DNA of 64,000 bases from Lepiota brunneoincarnata. Taxonomy: Eukaryota > Basidiomycota > Agaricomycetes > Agaricales > Agaricaceae. The notes beneath the pieces were generated by a model. The model did no database searches, was not told the origin of the DNA, and saw only the letters and a list, made by a program, of their open reading frames with translations. Shown one piece after another: positions 21,127 to 31,361 of this stretch (its first letter is position 1; each line of letters begins with the position of its first letter). The stretch covers positions 62,001 to 126,000 of the forward strand of contig JAEBUN010000031.1 in the NCBI GenBank assembly GCA_023014365.1, given 5' to 3'. The position numbers were made by a program, and so were the translations under genes.

Positions 21127-21446
21127 TGTTAGGAGTGCCCTGTGACATGCCAGGATGTGCTATGTGCACTCCTGTGGTGAGCAGTGTGCACTTGTCTTAT
21201 TGTGCTCTGAACAGTCCCACTTGTTTGTTGTTGTGTTTGTGGACTTGTAGATAGGCCTGGACGCTTTTGGTAGCTAGTCATGTGATCTAGACATGGACTT
21301 GCACCTGTGGACGCTTTTGGGACTTCCAGTCTCTCACAGCTGTCCACAGCTTGTTCCTTTCGTTTCTAGTTGTTCCCTTTGCGTAATACACTCGTTCCTT
21401 TGCTGTTAGGACTCCTTACCAGTCCCCCAATGCTCCTGCTTCAACA
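21127..21446 (+). repeat. Copia 5' LTR (320 bp)
   Basis: Starts TGTTAGGAGTGCC and ends CTGCTTCAACA, with TG...CA ends and the terminal inverted repeat TGTT/AACA. It is the same length as the solo LTR at 23329-23648 and nearly identical to it. Confidence 0.95.
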
Positions 21447-21464
21447 GGTTATGGGACCTGGGCT
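21447..21464 (+). promoter_or_regulatory. Primer-binding site of the copia type
   Basis: GGTTATGGGACCTGGGCT directly follows the LTR. It resembles the Drosophila copia site GGTTATGGGCCC, which pairs with the anticodon region of a cleaved initiator Met tRNA (established for copia; inferred here). Confidence 0.75.
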
Positions 21465-21516
21465 ATAACAGCTTCAAAACGCGTTTTTACCCTTTCACTC
21501 ATTTCTGCCTCTCCCA

Positions 21517-23328
21517 ATGGCTTCCAGCACTCCCCATTTCGACAAATTGAACGCTTCCAACTACCCCACATGGTCTGGAGAGATGGAGGCGTGGTTTCGA
21601 GCTTCTGGGCTGTGGAGAGTGGTATCTGGTTCTATGCTAAGTCCCTCACTCTCATCTCCCCCCACCAAAGAAGAATATCAGGCTAAGGAAGTTTGGGACC
21701 CTAAAGCGGACAAGGCAGCTGGCTGGCTGTTTCTAATGGTGGAACCTGACCAGAGGATCCATTTCAACTTGATTCAGGACGATCCTGTGAAGATGTGGAA
21801 GGCCCTAGAGCAAATACACCTCCAAAAGCGTACTGGGACGCGTTTTAACGTGTATGACAACTTATTCAGCATCAGGAAGCAAGAGGACGAGTCCCTGCAG
21901 GCTCTGATGAACAGGGTGGACGAAAATACTCGAAAAATTGCAAATCTCCGCCCCTCTGGATTCACACTAGCCCAGCTGGATGAAGAACTGGCCTCCATGG
22001 CTCTCATTAGAGCCCTCCCTGCTGAGGAATTCTCCTCATTCACCTCTTCCCTCCTGCTCATGGACAAACGTGACAAGGCTTCTGTGCACTAGGCCTTTGT
22101 CACAGAGGATGTTCAACGTCGTAGATATGCTGGGGACACTGCAGGCTCCTCCCAGACACTGGCAACACGCTCTGCACCCACTCCTTCATGCAGGAAATGC
22201 GAATTTTGTGACAAGCCTGGCCACACACTGCTCAAGTGCTACTCCTTTTTGGATGCCCAGAAGGATGCATGCGAAAACACATCAAAATCGTGCTCTAGAC
22301 AGCCCAGGAACTGTGCCAACAAGGCCCAGGACGCATCACAAGACTCCCTGCCCTCTCCTGCATCCGAAAACGCGCTCAGCACCACAGAATTCGCTGGAAA
22401 CGCAAGTATAACCTCCCCCACACCTTCCCAGCTCTCCTCTGACGTTGATTGGCTTGCAGACTCAGGGGGTACTTCTCATATGACCCCACATCATCACTGG
22501 ATGCATTCCTATGCTCCCCTTCGCATTCCTGTCCGGTTAGCTGATGATTCAGTCATTTACTCAGCTGGGGTGGGCTCTGTGGTGTTTCAGCCAGTTGTAG
22601 GGGGAAAAGTGATGAGTGCAGTGCAGTTTTCACGAGTTCTCCATGTTCCTCAGCTTCAGAGCAATCTCCTGTCTTGCCTCTACCTTACTAGGCATAAAGG
22701 CCTTAATGTACACATCTCTGCTTCATCTATGGACTTCCAGAGGGATAGGAAGACTCTGTTCTGTGCTAGGATCCATTCTAACAACACTGCTGTGCTTGAG
22801 GGAGTCACCATTGCTTCCCAGCTCGCTTCTGCAGCCTCTATCTCTCTCCCTCTTGACTTGTCACTCTGGCACAGAAGGCTCATCCACCAGAACTATGCTG
22901 ATGTGAAGAAGATGATCTCCCAGCAATTGGTGACTGGTCTCACTCTCACCTCTCAGACACCTCCCGATCCTGTTTGTGAACCTTGCTTGGCTGGCAAGAT
23001 GCATACTCCCTCATTTCCTCCCTCAACCAATCATACATGCGCACCACTTGACCTTGTGCACTCAAATCTTCATGGACCACTTCCTGTACCTACCAATCAA
23101 GGTTACAAGTACTGGATCACGTTCATTGACGACTCAACACGATTCCAAGCAGCTTACTTCCTAAAGAAGAAATCGGAGGCATTTGATGCATTTCGCACTT
23201 TCAAGTCTTGGGCAGAGAACCAGCTCTCCTGCAAGATTCGTGCACTTCAGGATGATAAAGGGGGTGAATACATGTCTAATGCCTTCATCAAATTCACCAC
23301 TGACTGTGGGATTGAGCGGAGACATTCT
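21517..23328 (+). pseudogene. Copia gag-pol, part 1: gag, CCHC, protease, pre-integrase, integrase core start
   Basis: ATG 21517 opens MASSTPHFDKLNASNYPTWS, a copia-type gag. One TAG at 22090-22092 is the only break before 23328. CEFCDKPGHTLLKC at about 22198-22239 is a CX2CX4HX4C knuckle. WLADSGGTSHM near 22450 is the aspartic protease active site. LWHRRLIHQNY...CEPCLAGK is the HHCC pre-integrase domain. The integrase core has VHSNLHGP where copia elements normally have HSDxxGP, so the first catalytic Asp appears to be Asn; LQDDKGGEY holds the second Asp. The frame is cut by the solo LTR. Confidence 0.9.
23324..23328. repeat. TSD (left) of solo LTR, ATTCT
   Basis: ATTCT at 23324-23328 and 23649-23653 flank the solo LTR exactly, as expected for LTR-element integration. 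Confidence 0.92.
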
Positions 23329-23648
23329 TGTTGAAGCAGGAGCGTTGGGGGACTGGTAAGGAGTCCTAACAGCAAAGGAACGAGTGTATTACGCGAAGGG
23401 AATGACTAGAAACGAAAGGAACAAGCTGTGGACAGCTGTGAGAGACTGGAAGTCCCAAAAGCGTCCACAGGTGCAAGTCCATGTCTAGATCACATGACTA
23501 GCTACCAAAAGCGTCCAGGCCTATCTACAAGTCCACAAACACAACAACAAACAAGTGGGACTGTTCAGAGCACAATAAGACAAGTGCACACTGCTCACCA
23601 CAGGAGTGCATATAGCACATCCTGGCATGTCACAGGGCACTCCTAACA
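23329..23648 (-). mobile_element. Solo copia LTR in the integrase gene
   Basis: 320 bp, TGTTGAAGCAGG to GCACTCCTAACA, in the orientation opposite to the host copia element and flanked by the 5-bp TSD ATTCT. It records insertion of a second element of the same family into the first, then LTR-LTR recombination that removed the interior. Confidence 0.95.
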
Positions 23649-23653
23649 ATTCT
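23649..23653. repeat. TSD (right) of solo LTR, ATTCT
   Basis: Right copy of the 5-bp duplication. Confidence 0.92.
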
Positions 23654-24189
23654 GCACGCAACCGGCCCCAACAGAATGGTTTGGCTGAATGCGCTAATCA
23701 GACAATGGGTGAGCATATTACTGCGATGCTTGCTGAAGCCCATCTCCCTCCTTCATTTTGGGGCGAGTGCCTCACTGCAATGATTCATGTCTGGAATCGC
23801 CTCCCTACTGCTCCCCTTCCCAACACCACTCCTTATGAGGCCTTTTACAAATGTAAGCCTGATGTTGCTCACCTACGAGTCTGGGGGTGCACTGCGTATG
23901 TTCATGTGCAGAAAGACAAGCGGACATCACTTGGACCACACATGCAACGGTGTATATTCATTGGCTATCCTATTGGCTACAAGGTATGGAGGTTTTACAA
24001 TCCTGTGACTAAACAAGTTGTGATCTCAGAGAGAGCTGACTTTGATGAACGGCACTTCCCTGGACTGTCTAGTGTGCAGATGACTGCACCATGTCCACTG
24101 GCTGTCCCATCTGCTCCGTCTAACTTTCCCTCACATTCCAACTCCAATCCAGGATTTACTCCTCCACCCACTGCACCAACTCCATTACC
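23654..24189 (+). pseudogene. Copia gag-pol, part 2: integrase C-terminal half
   Basis: Codons resume in frame with the sequence before the solo LTR. PQQNGLAECANQTMGEH carries the third catalytic residue (Glu) of the DDE integrase. LRVWGCTAYVHVQKDKR and CIFIGYP are the usual copia landmarks downstream of the core. The frame stays open to 24189, where a LINE-B insertion starts after a 15-bp TSD. Confidence 0.9.
24175..24189. repeat. TSD (left) of LINE-B copy 2
   Basis: ACCAACTCCATTACC at 24175-24189 is repeated exactly at 31347-31361. Confidence 0.95.
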
Positions 24190-25001
24190 TAATTACATTC
24201 TGCTGGACTCCTATCTCGAGTTGTATAAAAATGACTTTGACATCCTGTTCGTGCAAGAACCCCCTTGGCGAAACCTCCATAAGGCTCCCTCAACTGTCTC
24301 TAGGGATGGTGAGGATGTTGTAGGTGCCCCACTCCATCCGGAGTGGGTGTGCATCTAGAACCCTCAGCCGGGCGATTCATCCCCTCGGGTGCTGGCATAT
24401 GTCCACTCGAGGCTGAAGTTGCTGTGACCGTCCCTCCGTAGGGACCTGGTCGATCATCGTGACATTATGGTTGTGTCCCTGTGGCAAGGGGGGCACACCT
24501 ATAACCTTATGAACGTCTATTCGGATGACCGCCATACCGCCATCCTGGCCCTTCGGAGGCTTGTGGACTCTCTGCCTGCCATGACGTACACAGTGGGTGA
24601 TTTCAATTGCCACTCGGAGCGGTGGGATCCTAATCGGGTCTTGCATCCGGGGGTCACCCAGTCTCTCTTGGAGATTGGGATGGATCTGGGGCTTGATTTG
24701 GTGCTCCCAGTGGTTCCGGGCCCGACTCACTTCCCGCACGATTCGAATCTGTCACCATCGGTGATCGATCTCGTCTTCCTCCTGATGGCTCGAGATTCCG
24801 ATCTCAGGCCCCTGATCGATCGTGAGATGCATGGCCCTTCGGACTACACGCCTCTCACTCTGGTTCTTCCAGTCACTCGCTTCATGACCAGAGTGATCCG
24901 TCGTGTTCTGAAGCCTGATAGCGATGAGGAGTCAAAATTTGTGGCTCAAATATGTGAGGGGCTTGCCGCTTTGCGGCTGTCCTTGGTTACTCCTGTGGAG
25001 G
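24190..25001 (+). pseudogene. LINE-B ORF2 endonuclease part (pseudo)
   Basis: It begins at NYILLDSYLELYKNDFDILF, about 16 residues into ORF2, with LFVQEPPW, VGDFNCHSERWDPN and SVIDLVF, the EEP endonuclease motifs. TAG at 24356-24358 and TGA at 24426 break it. After LAALRLSLVTPVE the LINE-A insert begins. The longer open frame that runs on into LINE-A ORF1 (24467-25537) is an accidental fusion. Confidence 0.88.
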
Positions 25002-25002
25002 T

Positions 25003-25537
25003 GTCTGAGTATTTTGTGCTGGCCACCAGGCCGCGCATCGTCAAGAACTCGAGGGCCGCCGACACGGCCACCGTGTTCTTCAAGATCTGGGACTCCCAGC
25101 AGGGGTCCAACGCGAAGACGGTCTCACGACGCGTCATCACCATCGACGGCACTCCGTGCAGGATCATCCCTGTGAAGGCCAACCCCGGCGTCCCCCTCTG
25201 CCAGCGTTGCTGGAAGTGGGGGCACCCTTCTCTAGCCTGCCGACGCGAGGCTATCCGCTGCTCTCACTGCGGCGGCCCGCACTCCCCGACTAACCATCGG
25301 GCGTTTGCGTCTTGTTGTAAGGGGCAGCCTAATCACAGGCCGCCCATTCCCCCCACCCCCGCTGACCGCCCCTGCCCTCACGCCCCCATTTGCGTGAATT
25401 GCGGAGGCGCTCACGCCGCTTCGGCTTCGGCCTGCCCATTCTGGGCTCACCGCTTCGATCGGGAGTGGATCGAGCGCCGGTATGATTCTCCGGTAAGGGT
25501 TCGTTCCCTGCCGCGTCAACCTCGCTTACCCCAATGA
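25003..25537 (+). pseudogene. LINE-A ORF1 C-terminus with three zinc knuckles (truncated)
   Basis: The sequence begins at SEYFVLATRPRIVKNSRAAD and carries CQRCWKWGHPSLAC (CX2CX4HX4C), CSHCGGPHSPTNH and CVNCGGAHAASASAC (CX2CX3HX6C). The stop TGA at 25535-25537 overlaps the ORF2 ATG at 25534-25536. The N-terminal 550 or so residues are absent because of 5' truncation. Confidence 0.9.
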
Positions 25538-28500
25538 ATAGGGACCGTCAGGAACCTAGGAGATTGAGGAGAGCGTGTCGTGTCTGGTCTCAGAATGTAT
25601 TTCGTAGTTACATTCTTGTAGACTCTCTACTGGAACAATTCAAAGGCGACGTTGATATGTTCTTACTACAGGAGCCGCCTTGGCGCTCCATCCGCCGCGT
25701 TCCGTCCTCCTCTGACCCTGACGGGGATGAGGTTGTCGGGGCGCCCAAGCATCCGGAGTGGCTGTGTTTGTTCCGCCCTCCTTCTTCCCCGGATCAGCCT
25801 CCTCGGGTTATGGCGTATGTGCATAACCGGATGATGCGGCTCCGCCCCTCGCTTCGACGTGATGTCATCGATCACCGTGACGTCATGGCCGTCTCCATGT
25901 TTCTGCATGGGGAGGCCGTGTACTTTCTCAACGTCTACTCGGACGATAGGCAGTCGGGCATCCGCTATCTTGCGGACGCCGTTGACTCTCTTCCGCAGTG
26001 CGCCCTCATGTCGGGGGACTTCAACTGCCGTTCGCCGCAATGGGACCCGTGGGCTCCCCACAATCCCGCTGCTGCCGCCTCCCTGCTGGAAACGGCGGAC
26101 TCGCTGGGCCTGGACCTCTCGCTCCCTGAGAACCCGGGCCCCACGCACTTCCCCTTTGAGGAGGGGCTTGCTTCTACCGTGATCGACCTCGTGTTTGCGA
26201 GGGCGGCTGCGGGCCATTTGCCGCTTCCCACGCGGTGTCCCGATCTGCGGGGTCAGTCTGACCACTGCCCCCTTCGGATCATCATCCCTCTGGAGGCCTT
26301 CGAGGAGGCTGTGCCCAGGCGCTCGCTGAAGCGGGACTCGGACGAGGAGGCCGAGTTCCTAGCCGAGGTATCGACGGGGCTTATGGGCCTGGACTTTCCA
26401 GACCTGGGCTCATCTGACAGGATCGACGAGGTGGCCCTGGCTATCTCTGCGGTCTTCTCTGAGGCGTGGCTCACCCACTCCAAGGAGATCTGCGTCGTCT
26501 CACGGTCTAAACCGTGGTGGGACGACGAGTGCTCGCGCGCCTACGCGGTGTATTCTCGGTCTCGGGACTGGGAAGACGCGCGCACGTTTAAGCGGACCTG
26601 GAAGGCCGCCAAGCGCAAGTTCTTTGATGAGCGCATCGAGGAGATTGCTTCTACCAACAAGCGCCCCTGGGACCTGATGGACTGGGTCGGGGCGCGCAAG
26701 TTGCCTCCCTGCGAGGCGATCCGCTATCGGGATCGCCCCTGCAACACTCTTGAGGAACTCTGGGAAGGGCTCCACGGTTCTTACAATGCCGCCAACGACC
26801 GCCCGGTCGATGTCGGGGTTCTTGATCAGGTCGATCCGCTCCCACCGCGGGAGTGGCCAGTCTTTTCCGACTTGGAGATGCACGAGGCCTTGCGCGCGTG
26901 CTCTTCTCTGTCCTCACCCGGTCCGGACCACGTCACGTGGACGCACCTCAAATCCGTTCTTGCGGGCCCGACGGTCACCCGTCTGGTCTGTCGGATCGCC
27001 GATGCCTGCATGGAGTGCGGGCATTGGCCTCGCCACTTTAAGGAGAGCGTGTCGGTTATCATACCGAAGCCTGGCAAGCCCTCCTATGCCACTCCGAAGG
27101 CGTTCAGACCGATCGTCCTTCTCAATACTCTCGGTAAGCTTGTCGAGAAAATGATCGCGCGCCGCTTGCAGTTTGAGGCTGTCAAGTTTGGCGTGTTCCA
27201 TCCGAACCAGTTCGGCGGTGTGATCCAGCGGTCCACCGAAGATGCTGGTGCCTATCTCGTGCACCTTGTCCGTGCCGGGTGGGCCCGCGGGTTGAAGACG
27301 AGTGTTCTCGCCTTCGACATCGCACAGTTCTTCCCATCCCTGAATCATGGGATGCTTCTCGCGGTTCTGGCTCGGCAGGGGTTCTCCCCTTGCGTGGGCC
27401 GGTTCTTCGCTTCTTATCTCACGGGGAGGTTTACCAGCTACGCCTGGAACTCCTTCCTGTCTGAACCGTTCCGGGCGGAGGTGGGGGTGGGCCAGGGGTC
27501 TGCCCTCTCACCCGTCCTGTCCGGCCTCTACTTGGCCCCGGCCATGTATATTATCGAGTGGCGGCTCCCTCAGCCGGGCCTTTCGCTCCTGTCTTACGTC
27601 GACGATGGCACCATTGTGGCGCAGGCCTGGGACTTGGACGCTAACTGCGTCCTGCTCCGCAGATCTTACGAGGTTGTCCATGACACCTTCACCCGGTTCG
27701 CGCTGGTCGTGGAGCACAATAAGTCCGAGCTCTTCCATTTCTCACGGGACCGTTCCGGTGAGAATCCTCCGGTGGACTTGGGGTTTCCCCCGTTCACTGG
27801 CGCTACCCCTCTTCGGCCCAAGACCTATTGGAGGTACTTGGGTTTCTATTTCGATCGTGCCCTTACGTTTAAGGAGCATGTTCGCTTCTACTCTACCAAG
27901 GCTATTTCCACGGTCAAGGCCATGGGGATGCTTGGTAATTCCGTCCGGGGGCTTCTGCCAGACCAGAAGCGCCTTCTATATCGGTCGTGCGTGGTTCCTA
28001 TAGCCACATACGGCTTTCGCTTGTGGTATTACCGGGGCGCCAGGTGTAAGGGCGCGTTGGACCACCTTCGCCGGATGCAGCGGCGGGCTGCACTCTGGAT
28101 CACTGGCGCCTTTAGGACGTCACCCGATGGGGGGGTTGGGGCCATTGCGGGCCTGATCCCCATTCATCTCCATCTCCGGAAGCTTCGTGACCGTGCCGAG
28201 TTGCAGTACGCCACGCTTGCTCCGGGCCACCCCGTTCGTGCCCTCCTTGGCTGGGGCTACAGCGGTGATCTCCGGTCTCACGTCCGGTCCATAGCCAGGC
28301 TCCCTCCCCGCGAGCTGATCAAGGTGAAGGGGCCTGTTGTCGACGCTAACCAGCGTCTTGCCGCCCTCGCTGGGCCTTTCGACGCTGTTGCGCCGGAGGC
28401 CTGGCCGGGGCGCCATCTCCTGGATGTGTACCCCGACCGGGTCCGCTTCCACTCTTACGACCGGGGGGCGGAGGACGCCCTCACAGCCCATGTCGCAGCT

Positions 28501-29418
28501 CTCGACCGAGTTCTGGCCCGGGCGCAGGCTGATCCGGGGGTTCTGGTGGCAGCGACGGACGCGAGTCTGCCGCCCCGCCGGGTCCACCAGGCGGTTTCGG
28601 CCGCCCAAGTATTCCAGGGGCTGGGCTGCATCTATGCGGTCCGGCTTCCGGGGGGGAAGGTCACGGCTCCCGAGGCCGAGCTTTTTGCCATCCGGCTGGC
28701 GGTGTCCAAGGCAGTTTCTGTCGAGGGCGCCGCCAGTCTTGTCTTGTTCACCGACTCGATGGCCTCGGCCAGGCGGGCGGTGGACCCGTCGGTGCACTCC
28801 GCCCAGGGTCATTCCTTGGCGGTCTGCCGCCTTCTCGCCGAGTGGTTCGCCGGGGGTCCAGCCCGCTCGGTCCATTTCTGGGAGGTCCCTTCGCATGCGA
28901 AGTGGCCTTTCCACACTCAGGTGCACGACTTCGCGAGGTCGTTGCCTCCCGTTGGGGTAGGGGCTCGTCCCCGGGCCTCGCTTGACTACCTCCGCAAGGA
29001 GGAAGTACGGTCGTGTCAGGACCGCTGGATCGATCTGTTCCAGGATCCTGACCATCGCGGGCATGGTTTCCTCCAGCTTGCCAGGGACGATGATCGTCCC
29101 CTGCGGCCCACGTATCTCCACGGTGGTGCCTGGATCCCGCACGCTCACTCGGTGTCAGTAATGGCCCGGATGACGCATGCTATTCTTAACCACGCGCCGA
29201 TAGGGGGCTATCGGAGGCGCTTTTTCCCACAGGAAGACTATTCCTGTCGCTGCAGGTTTCGGGAGGAGACCCGTGAGCACGTGTTCCGGAGCTGCCCTAG
29301 GCACTCCATGGCGGGGGTCCCGGCTACGGTCGAGGCTCTCATTGCTTTCCTCGAGGCGTCCCCGACCGCGTTCGCGTTCGCTGAGAGGGCCGGGCCCCCC
29401 CCGGGGGGTATCGGCTAG
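25534..29418 (+). CDS. LINE-A ORF2: endonuclease, reverse transcriptase, RNase H (intact)
   Basis: This 1294-residue protein would nick target DNA and copy the element RNA at the nick. EEP endonuclease: LLQEPPW (Glu about 47), SGDFNCRS (about 161), STVIDLVFA and GQSDHCPL (about 240). RT: FRPIVLLNTLGK, FGGVIQRSTEDAG, LAFDIAQFFPSLNH (Asp about 594), GQGSALSP and SYVDDGT (about 687). RNase H: ATDASLPP (about 1007), EAELFAIRLAVS and LFTDSMASARR. It ends with a Cys/His module (CRCRFREETREHVFRSC, about 1237-1252). The start overlaps the ORF1 stop as ATGA, so expression probably needs re-initiation after ORF1, which is truncated here. It is intact but possibly not expressed normally. Tad1-type assignment is inference. 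Confidence 0.95.
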   Translation: MNRDRQEPRRLRRACRVWSQNVFRSYILVDSLLEQFKGDVDMFLLQEPPWRSIRRVPSSSDPDGDEVVGAPKHPEWLCLFRPPSSPDQPPRVMAYVHNRMMRLRPSLRRDVIDHRDVMAVSMFLHGEAVYFLNVYSDDRQSGIRYLADAVDSLPQCALMSGDFNCRSPQWDPWAPHNPAAAASLLETADSLGLDLSLPENPGPTHFPFEEGLASTVIDLVFARAAAGHLPLPTRCPDLRGQSDHCPLRIIIPLEAFEEAVPRRSLKRDSDEEAEFLAEVSTGLMGLDFPDLGSSDRIDEVALAISAVFSEAWLTHSKEICVVSRSKPWWDDECSRAYAVYSRSRDWEDARTFKRTWKAAKRKFFDERIEEIASTNKRPWDLMDWVGARKLPPCEAIRYRDRPCNTLEELWEGLHGSYNAANDRPVDVGVLDQVDPLPPREWPVFSDLEMHEALRACSSLSSPGPDHVTWTHLKSVLAGPTVTRLVCRIADACMECGHWPRHFKESVSVIIPKPGKPSYATPKAFRPIVLLNTLGKLVEKMIARRLQFEAVKFGVFHPNQFGGVIQRSTEDAGAYLVHLVRAGWARGLKTSVLAFDIAQFFPSLNHGMLLAVLARQGFSPCVGRFFASYLTGRFTSYAWNSFLSEPFRAEVGVGQGSALSPVLSGLYLAPAMYIIEWRLPQPGLSLLSYVDDGTIVAQAWDLDANCVLLRRSYEVVHDTFTRFALVVEHNKSELFHFSRDRSGENPPVDLGFPPFTGATPLRPKTYWRYLGFYFDRALTFKEHVRFYSTKAISTVKAMGMLGNSVRGLLPDQKRLLYRSCVVPIATYGFRLWYYRGARCKGALDHLRRMQRRAALWITGAFRTSPDGGVGAIAGLIPIHLHLRKLRDRAELQYATLAPGHPVRALLGWGYSGDLRSHVRSIARLPPRELIKVKGPVVDANQRLAALAGPFDAVAPEAWPGRHLLDVYPDRVRFHSYDRGAEDALTAHVAALDRVLARAQADPGVLVAATDASLPPRRVHQAVSAAQVFQGLGCIYAVRLPGGKVTAPEAELFAIRLAVSKAVSVEGAASLVLFTDSMASARRAVDPSVHSAQGHSLAVCRLLAEWFAGGPARSVHFWEVPSHAKWPFHTQVHDFARSLPPVGVGARPRASLDYLRKEEVRSCQDRWIDLFQDPDHRGHGFLQLARDDDRPLRPTYLHGGAWIPHAHSVSVMARMTHAILNHAPIGGYRRRFFPQEDYSCRCRFREETREHVFRSCPRHSMAGVPATVEALIAFLEASPTAFAFAERAGPPPGGIG

Positions 29419-29757
29419 TGGCTCTGCCTGGCACCCGGTTGGGTCCGGGCTGGGGCGTTGGTTATTCCCCCGCTGTCTTCGGGCGGCGTGTAGGGATTTA
29501 CGCGGGAATTGACCCCTAGCCCCCGATAAGGGGGGGGACCTCGTCTTGGCTTTGTCCCCGCGCCGTGCGCTGGGCGGTAGCCGTCTTCCCGCCTCCGTTC
29601 ACTCGGGGCGGCTTCGTCCTGGGCATGGGGAAACGCATGCCCGCATCCGCGGTCACGCGTTGTATGTACAGATACCCCGTAGTGTACGGCTCGGTCGTTT
29701 GTACTGTAGTACGTTGCTGCGCACGGCCTCCCTATGCGGCCCGTGTAATAAATTGGA

Positions 29758-29791
<34 letters not shown>
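29419..29791 (+). promoter_or_regulatory. LINE-A 3' UTR and poly(A)
   Basis: About 344 bp with a UUCG-type hairpin near 29470-29490, a C-run/G-run pair at 29512-29538, AATAAA 12 bp before the A run and the terminal motif TAAATTGGAGATTT. Probably the region bound by the element's own RT. Confidence 0.7.
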
Positions 29792-29795
<4 letters not shown>

Positions 29796-30909
29796 CCGCA
29801 GCCCGGGCTGTGGCTCGTATCATCTCTCAGGCCTGGGATGCTTTCTCTGAGGAGGTGTTCATTGTGGGGCGGTCTAATCCATGGTGGAATGACGACTGCA
29901 CCGCTGCCATTAGGGCGTATCGGGGCTCCCCCTCGGGGGAGGTGTGGTACGAGTTCCGGCATGCTGCTAAGGCCATCAAACGCAAGTTCTTTGATGAGAA
30001 GATCGAGGAGATTGCTTCTGCGAACAAGCGCCCCTGGGACTTAATGGCCTGGGTCAAGCAGCGCAAGTTACCAGCATGTGACGCGATTCAGCACGACGGC
30101 GTGCCGTGTCATGATATGGGCTCCCTGAGTGGGCCAGGCAGGCTGCGGGGAGGGTTCTGCTCGATGATGCGGAGCTCCACTCCATCCGGTTGGGAGTAAG
30201 CATGGTCCTGGATTGTGTGGAAACTGACCACATCTTCATCTACACCAGCTCTGCGGGCGGAGCCTGCGGAGCTGTGGATCCCTCTGTGCACGCCAGCCAG
30301 GTTCACTCCCTGGAGGTGTGTCGGTCCCTGGACCACTGGCTGTCTTCCAAGGCCCAGCAGACCATTACCTTCTGGCAGGTGCCTGTGGGATCTGTTGCAG
30401 AGCTTCACTCTGACGCTGTTGCGATGGCGAAGGAGCTTCGTGTATTGTTGGGCGCTTGCCTGACAACTACTATCGACTCTCTCCGGGCTGAGGTCATGAG
30501 AGGGTGTATTGACGAGTGGGTGAATATGTTTCACTCGCCCCTTTACAGGGGGAGGAATTTCCTCCCCCTACTGGACTCCCTCGGGAAGCCAATCCAACCC
30601 ACATACCTCTCCAGAGGTGCGTGGCTCCGAGAAATCGGTCCCCAGATGTCCGTTGCTGGTACAGCGAGGGCCGCCCACACCATACTCGGTCACGCCCCTA
30701 TCGGAGAGTACCGTGCTAGATTCCACCCCCAGGAGGATCACTCCTGTCCCTGTGGGATGTGGCTTGAAACCCGCACCCACATACTCACTTCTTGTCCGAA
30801 GTACACGCGACGTGGCAGCTTACCCCACGACCTCGACGCCCTCCTGGGCTTTCTGGAACACAATGCTTCCGCGTTTGCATTCTTATCCCGGCCCCAAGGG
30901 GTGGGATAA
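29792..30909 (+). pseudogene. LINE-B ORF2: linker fused to RNase H by internal deletion
   Basis: 29792-30122 encodes ARIISQAWDAFSEEVFIVGR to GVPCHDMGSL (linker). After about 30125 the sequence jumps to DDAELHSIRLGVS (RNase H Glu block), followed by the acidic TDHIFIYTS block. It ends with CPCGMWLETRTHILTSCP, the terminal Cys/His module, and the stop at 30907. By comparison with LINE-A about 1.9 kb, the whole RT, is missing. The C-terminal 240 residues are open. Confidence 0.85.
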
Positions 30910-31346
30910 TTGGGGAGGGCCTTCGGGTTATTCCCCCCTCGTGGCTTCGGTCTCGAGGGACCGGTGGTTATTCGCCCTTCACCTTCAGGCGGGGTGTAGC
31001 GATTTATGGAGAATTGACTCCTAACGCCCCTAGGGGCGGAGACCCGAAGTTCTTAGAGCCTTAGTCTGCAGGGTGTAGGGATTTACGGAGAATTGACTCC
31101 TAACCCCCTTCGGGGGGGGGACCTGCTGACCCTATCCACCCCTCGTCTGCCACACCCTGGTTTCCGTCGGGGTAGCGGGCTCCTCGCCCACATGCACTTC
31201 TCTACGGAGTGTAGCCTTTCGAGTCAGCGGGACTCTCTTCCCTACCTTCATTGGTAGTTATACCATGTATTAGTTGCCTTGTACGTAGCTAGTGCACACG
31301 GACTGCGTTATAAATTGTTGATTTCAAAAAAAAAAAAAAAAAAAAA
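30910..31346 (+). promoter_or_regulatory. LINE-B 3' UTR with duplicated stem-loop unit, poly(A)
   Basis: GTGTAGCGATTTATGGAGAA at about 30996 and GTGTAGGGATTTACGGAGAA at about 31074 start two copies of a unit of about 60 bp that also occurs once in LINE-A 3' UTRs (GTGTAGGGATTTACGCGG). Each unit ends in a pairable C-run/G-run. The end is TTATAAATTGTTGATTTC plus A run. Confidence 0.7.
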
Positions 31347-31361
31347 ACCAACTCCATTACC
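31347..31361. repeat. TSD (right) of LINE-B copy 2
   Basis: ACCAACTCCATTACC, identical to 24175-24189. Confidence 0.95.

Larger units (their letters stand above)
25002..29791 (+). mobile_element. LINE-A copy, 5'-truncated in ORF1, ORF2 intact
   Basis: It contains the last 178 codons or so of ORF1, a complete ORF2, a 3' UTR with AATAAATTGGAGATTT and a poly(A) of 29 bases. It sits inside LINE-B, with only a 4-bp direct repeat GAGG at the edges (24998-25001 and 29792-29795). The CpG-rich, undamaged coding sequence suggests a young insert. Confidence 0.92.
24190..31346 (+). mobile_element. LINE-B copy 2, 5'-truncated, inserted in copia
   Basis: It is bounded by a perfect 15-bp TSD and ends with a poly(A) of about 21 bases after TTATAAATTGTTGATTTC. 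Its own sequence is 24190-25001 (endonuclease part of ORF2) and 29792-31346 (linker, RNase H, 3' UTR). A LINE-A copy lies between them. The reverse transcriptase is missing by an internal deletion at about 30125. Confidence 0.93.

Noticed and set aside
24467..25537. 356-codon frame joining LINE-B endonuclease to LINE-A zinc knuckles
   Set aside because: The join coincides exactly with the LINE-A insertion point at about 25002. It is an accidental in-frame fusion rather than a selected gene.
28120..29148. 342-codon open frame antisense to LINE-A ORF2, also open in the copy at 47324-48352
   Set aside because: It mirrors the RNase H region in every intact copy, with the composition expected from a GC-rich third-position bias. 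It becomes split in decayed copies and shows no domain. Explained as a shadow of ORF2.
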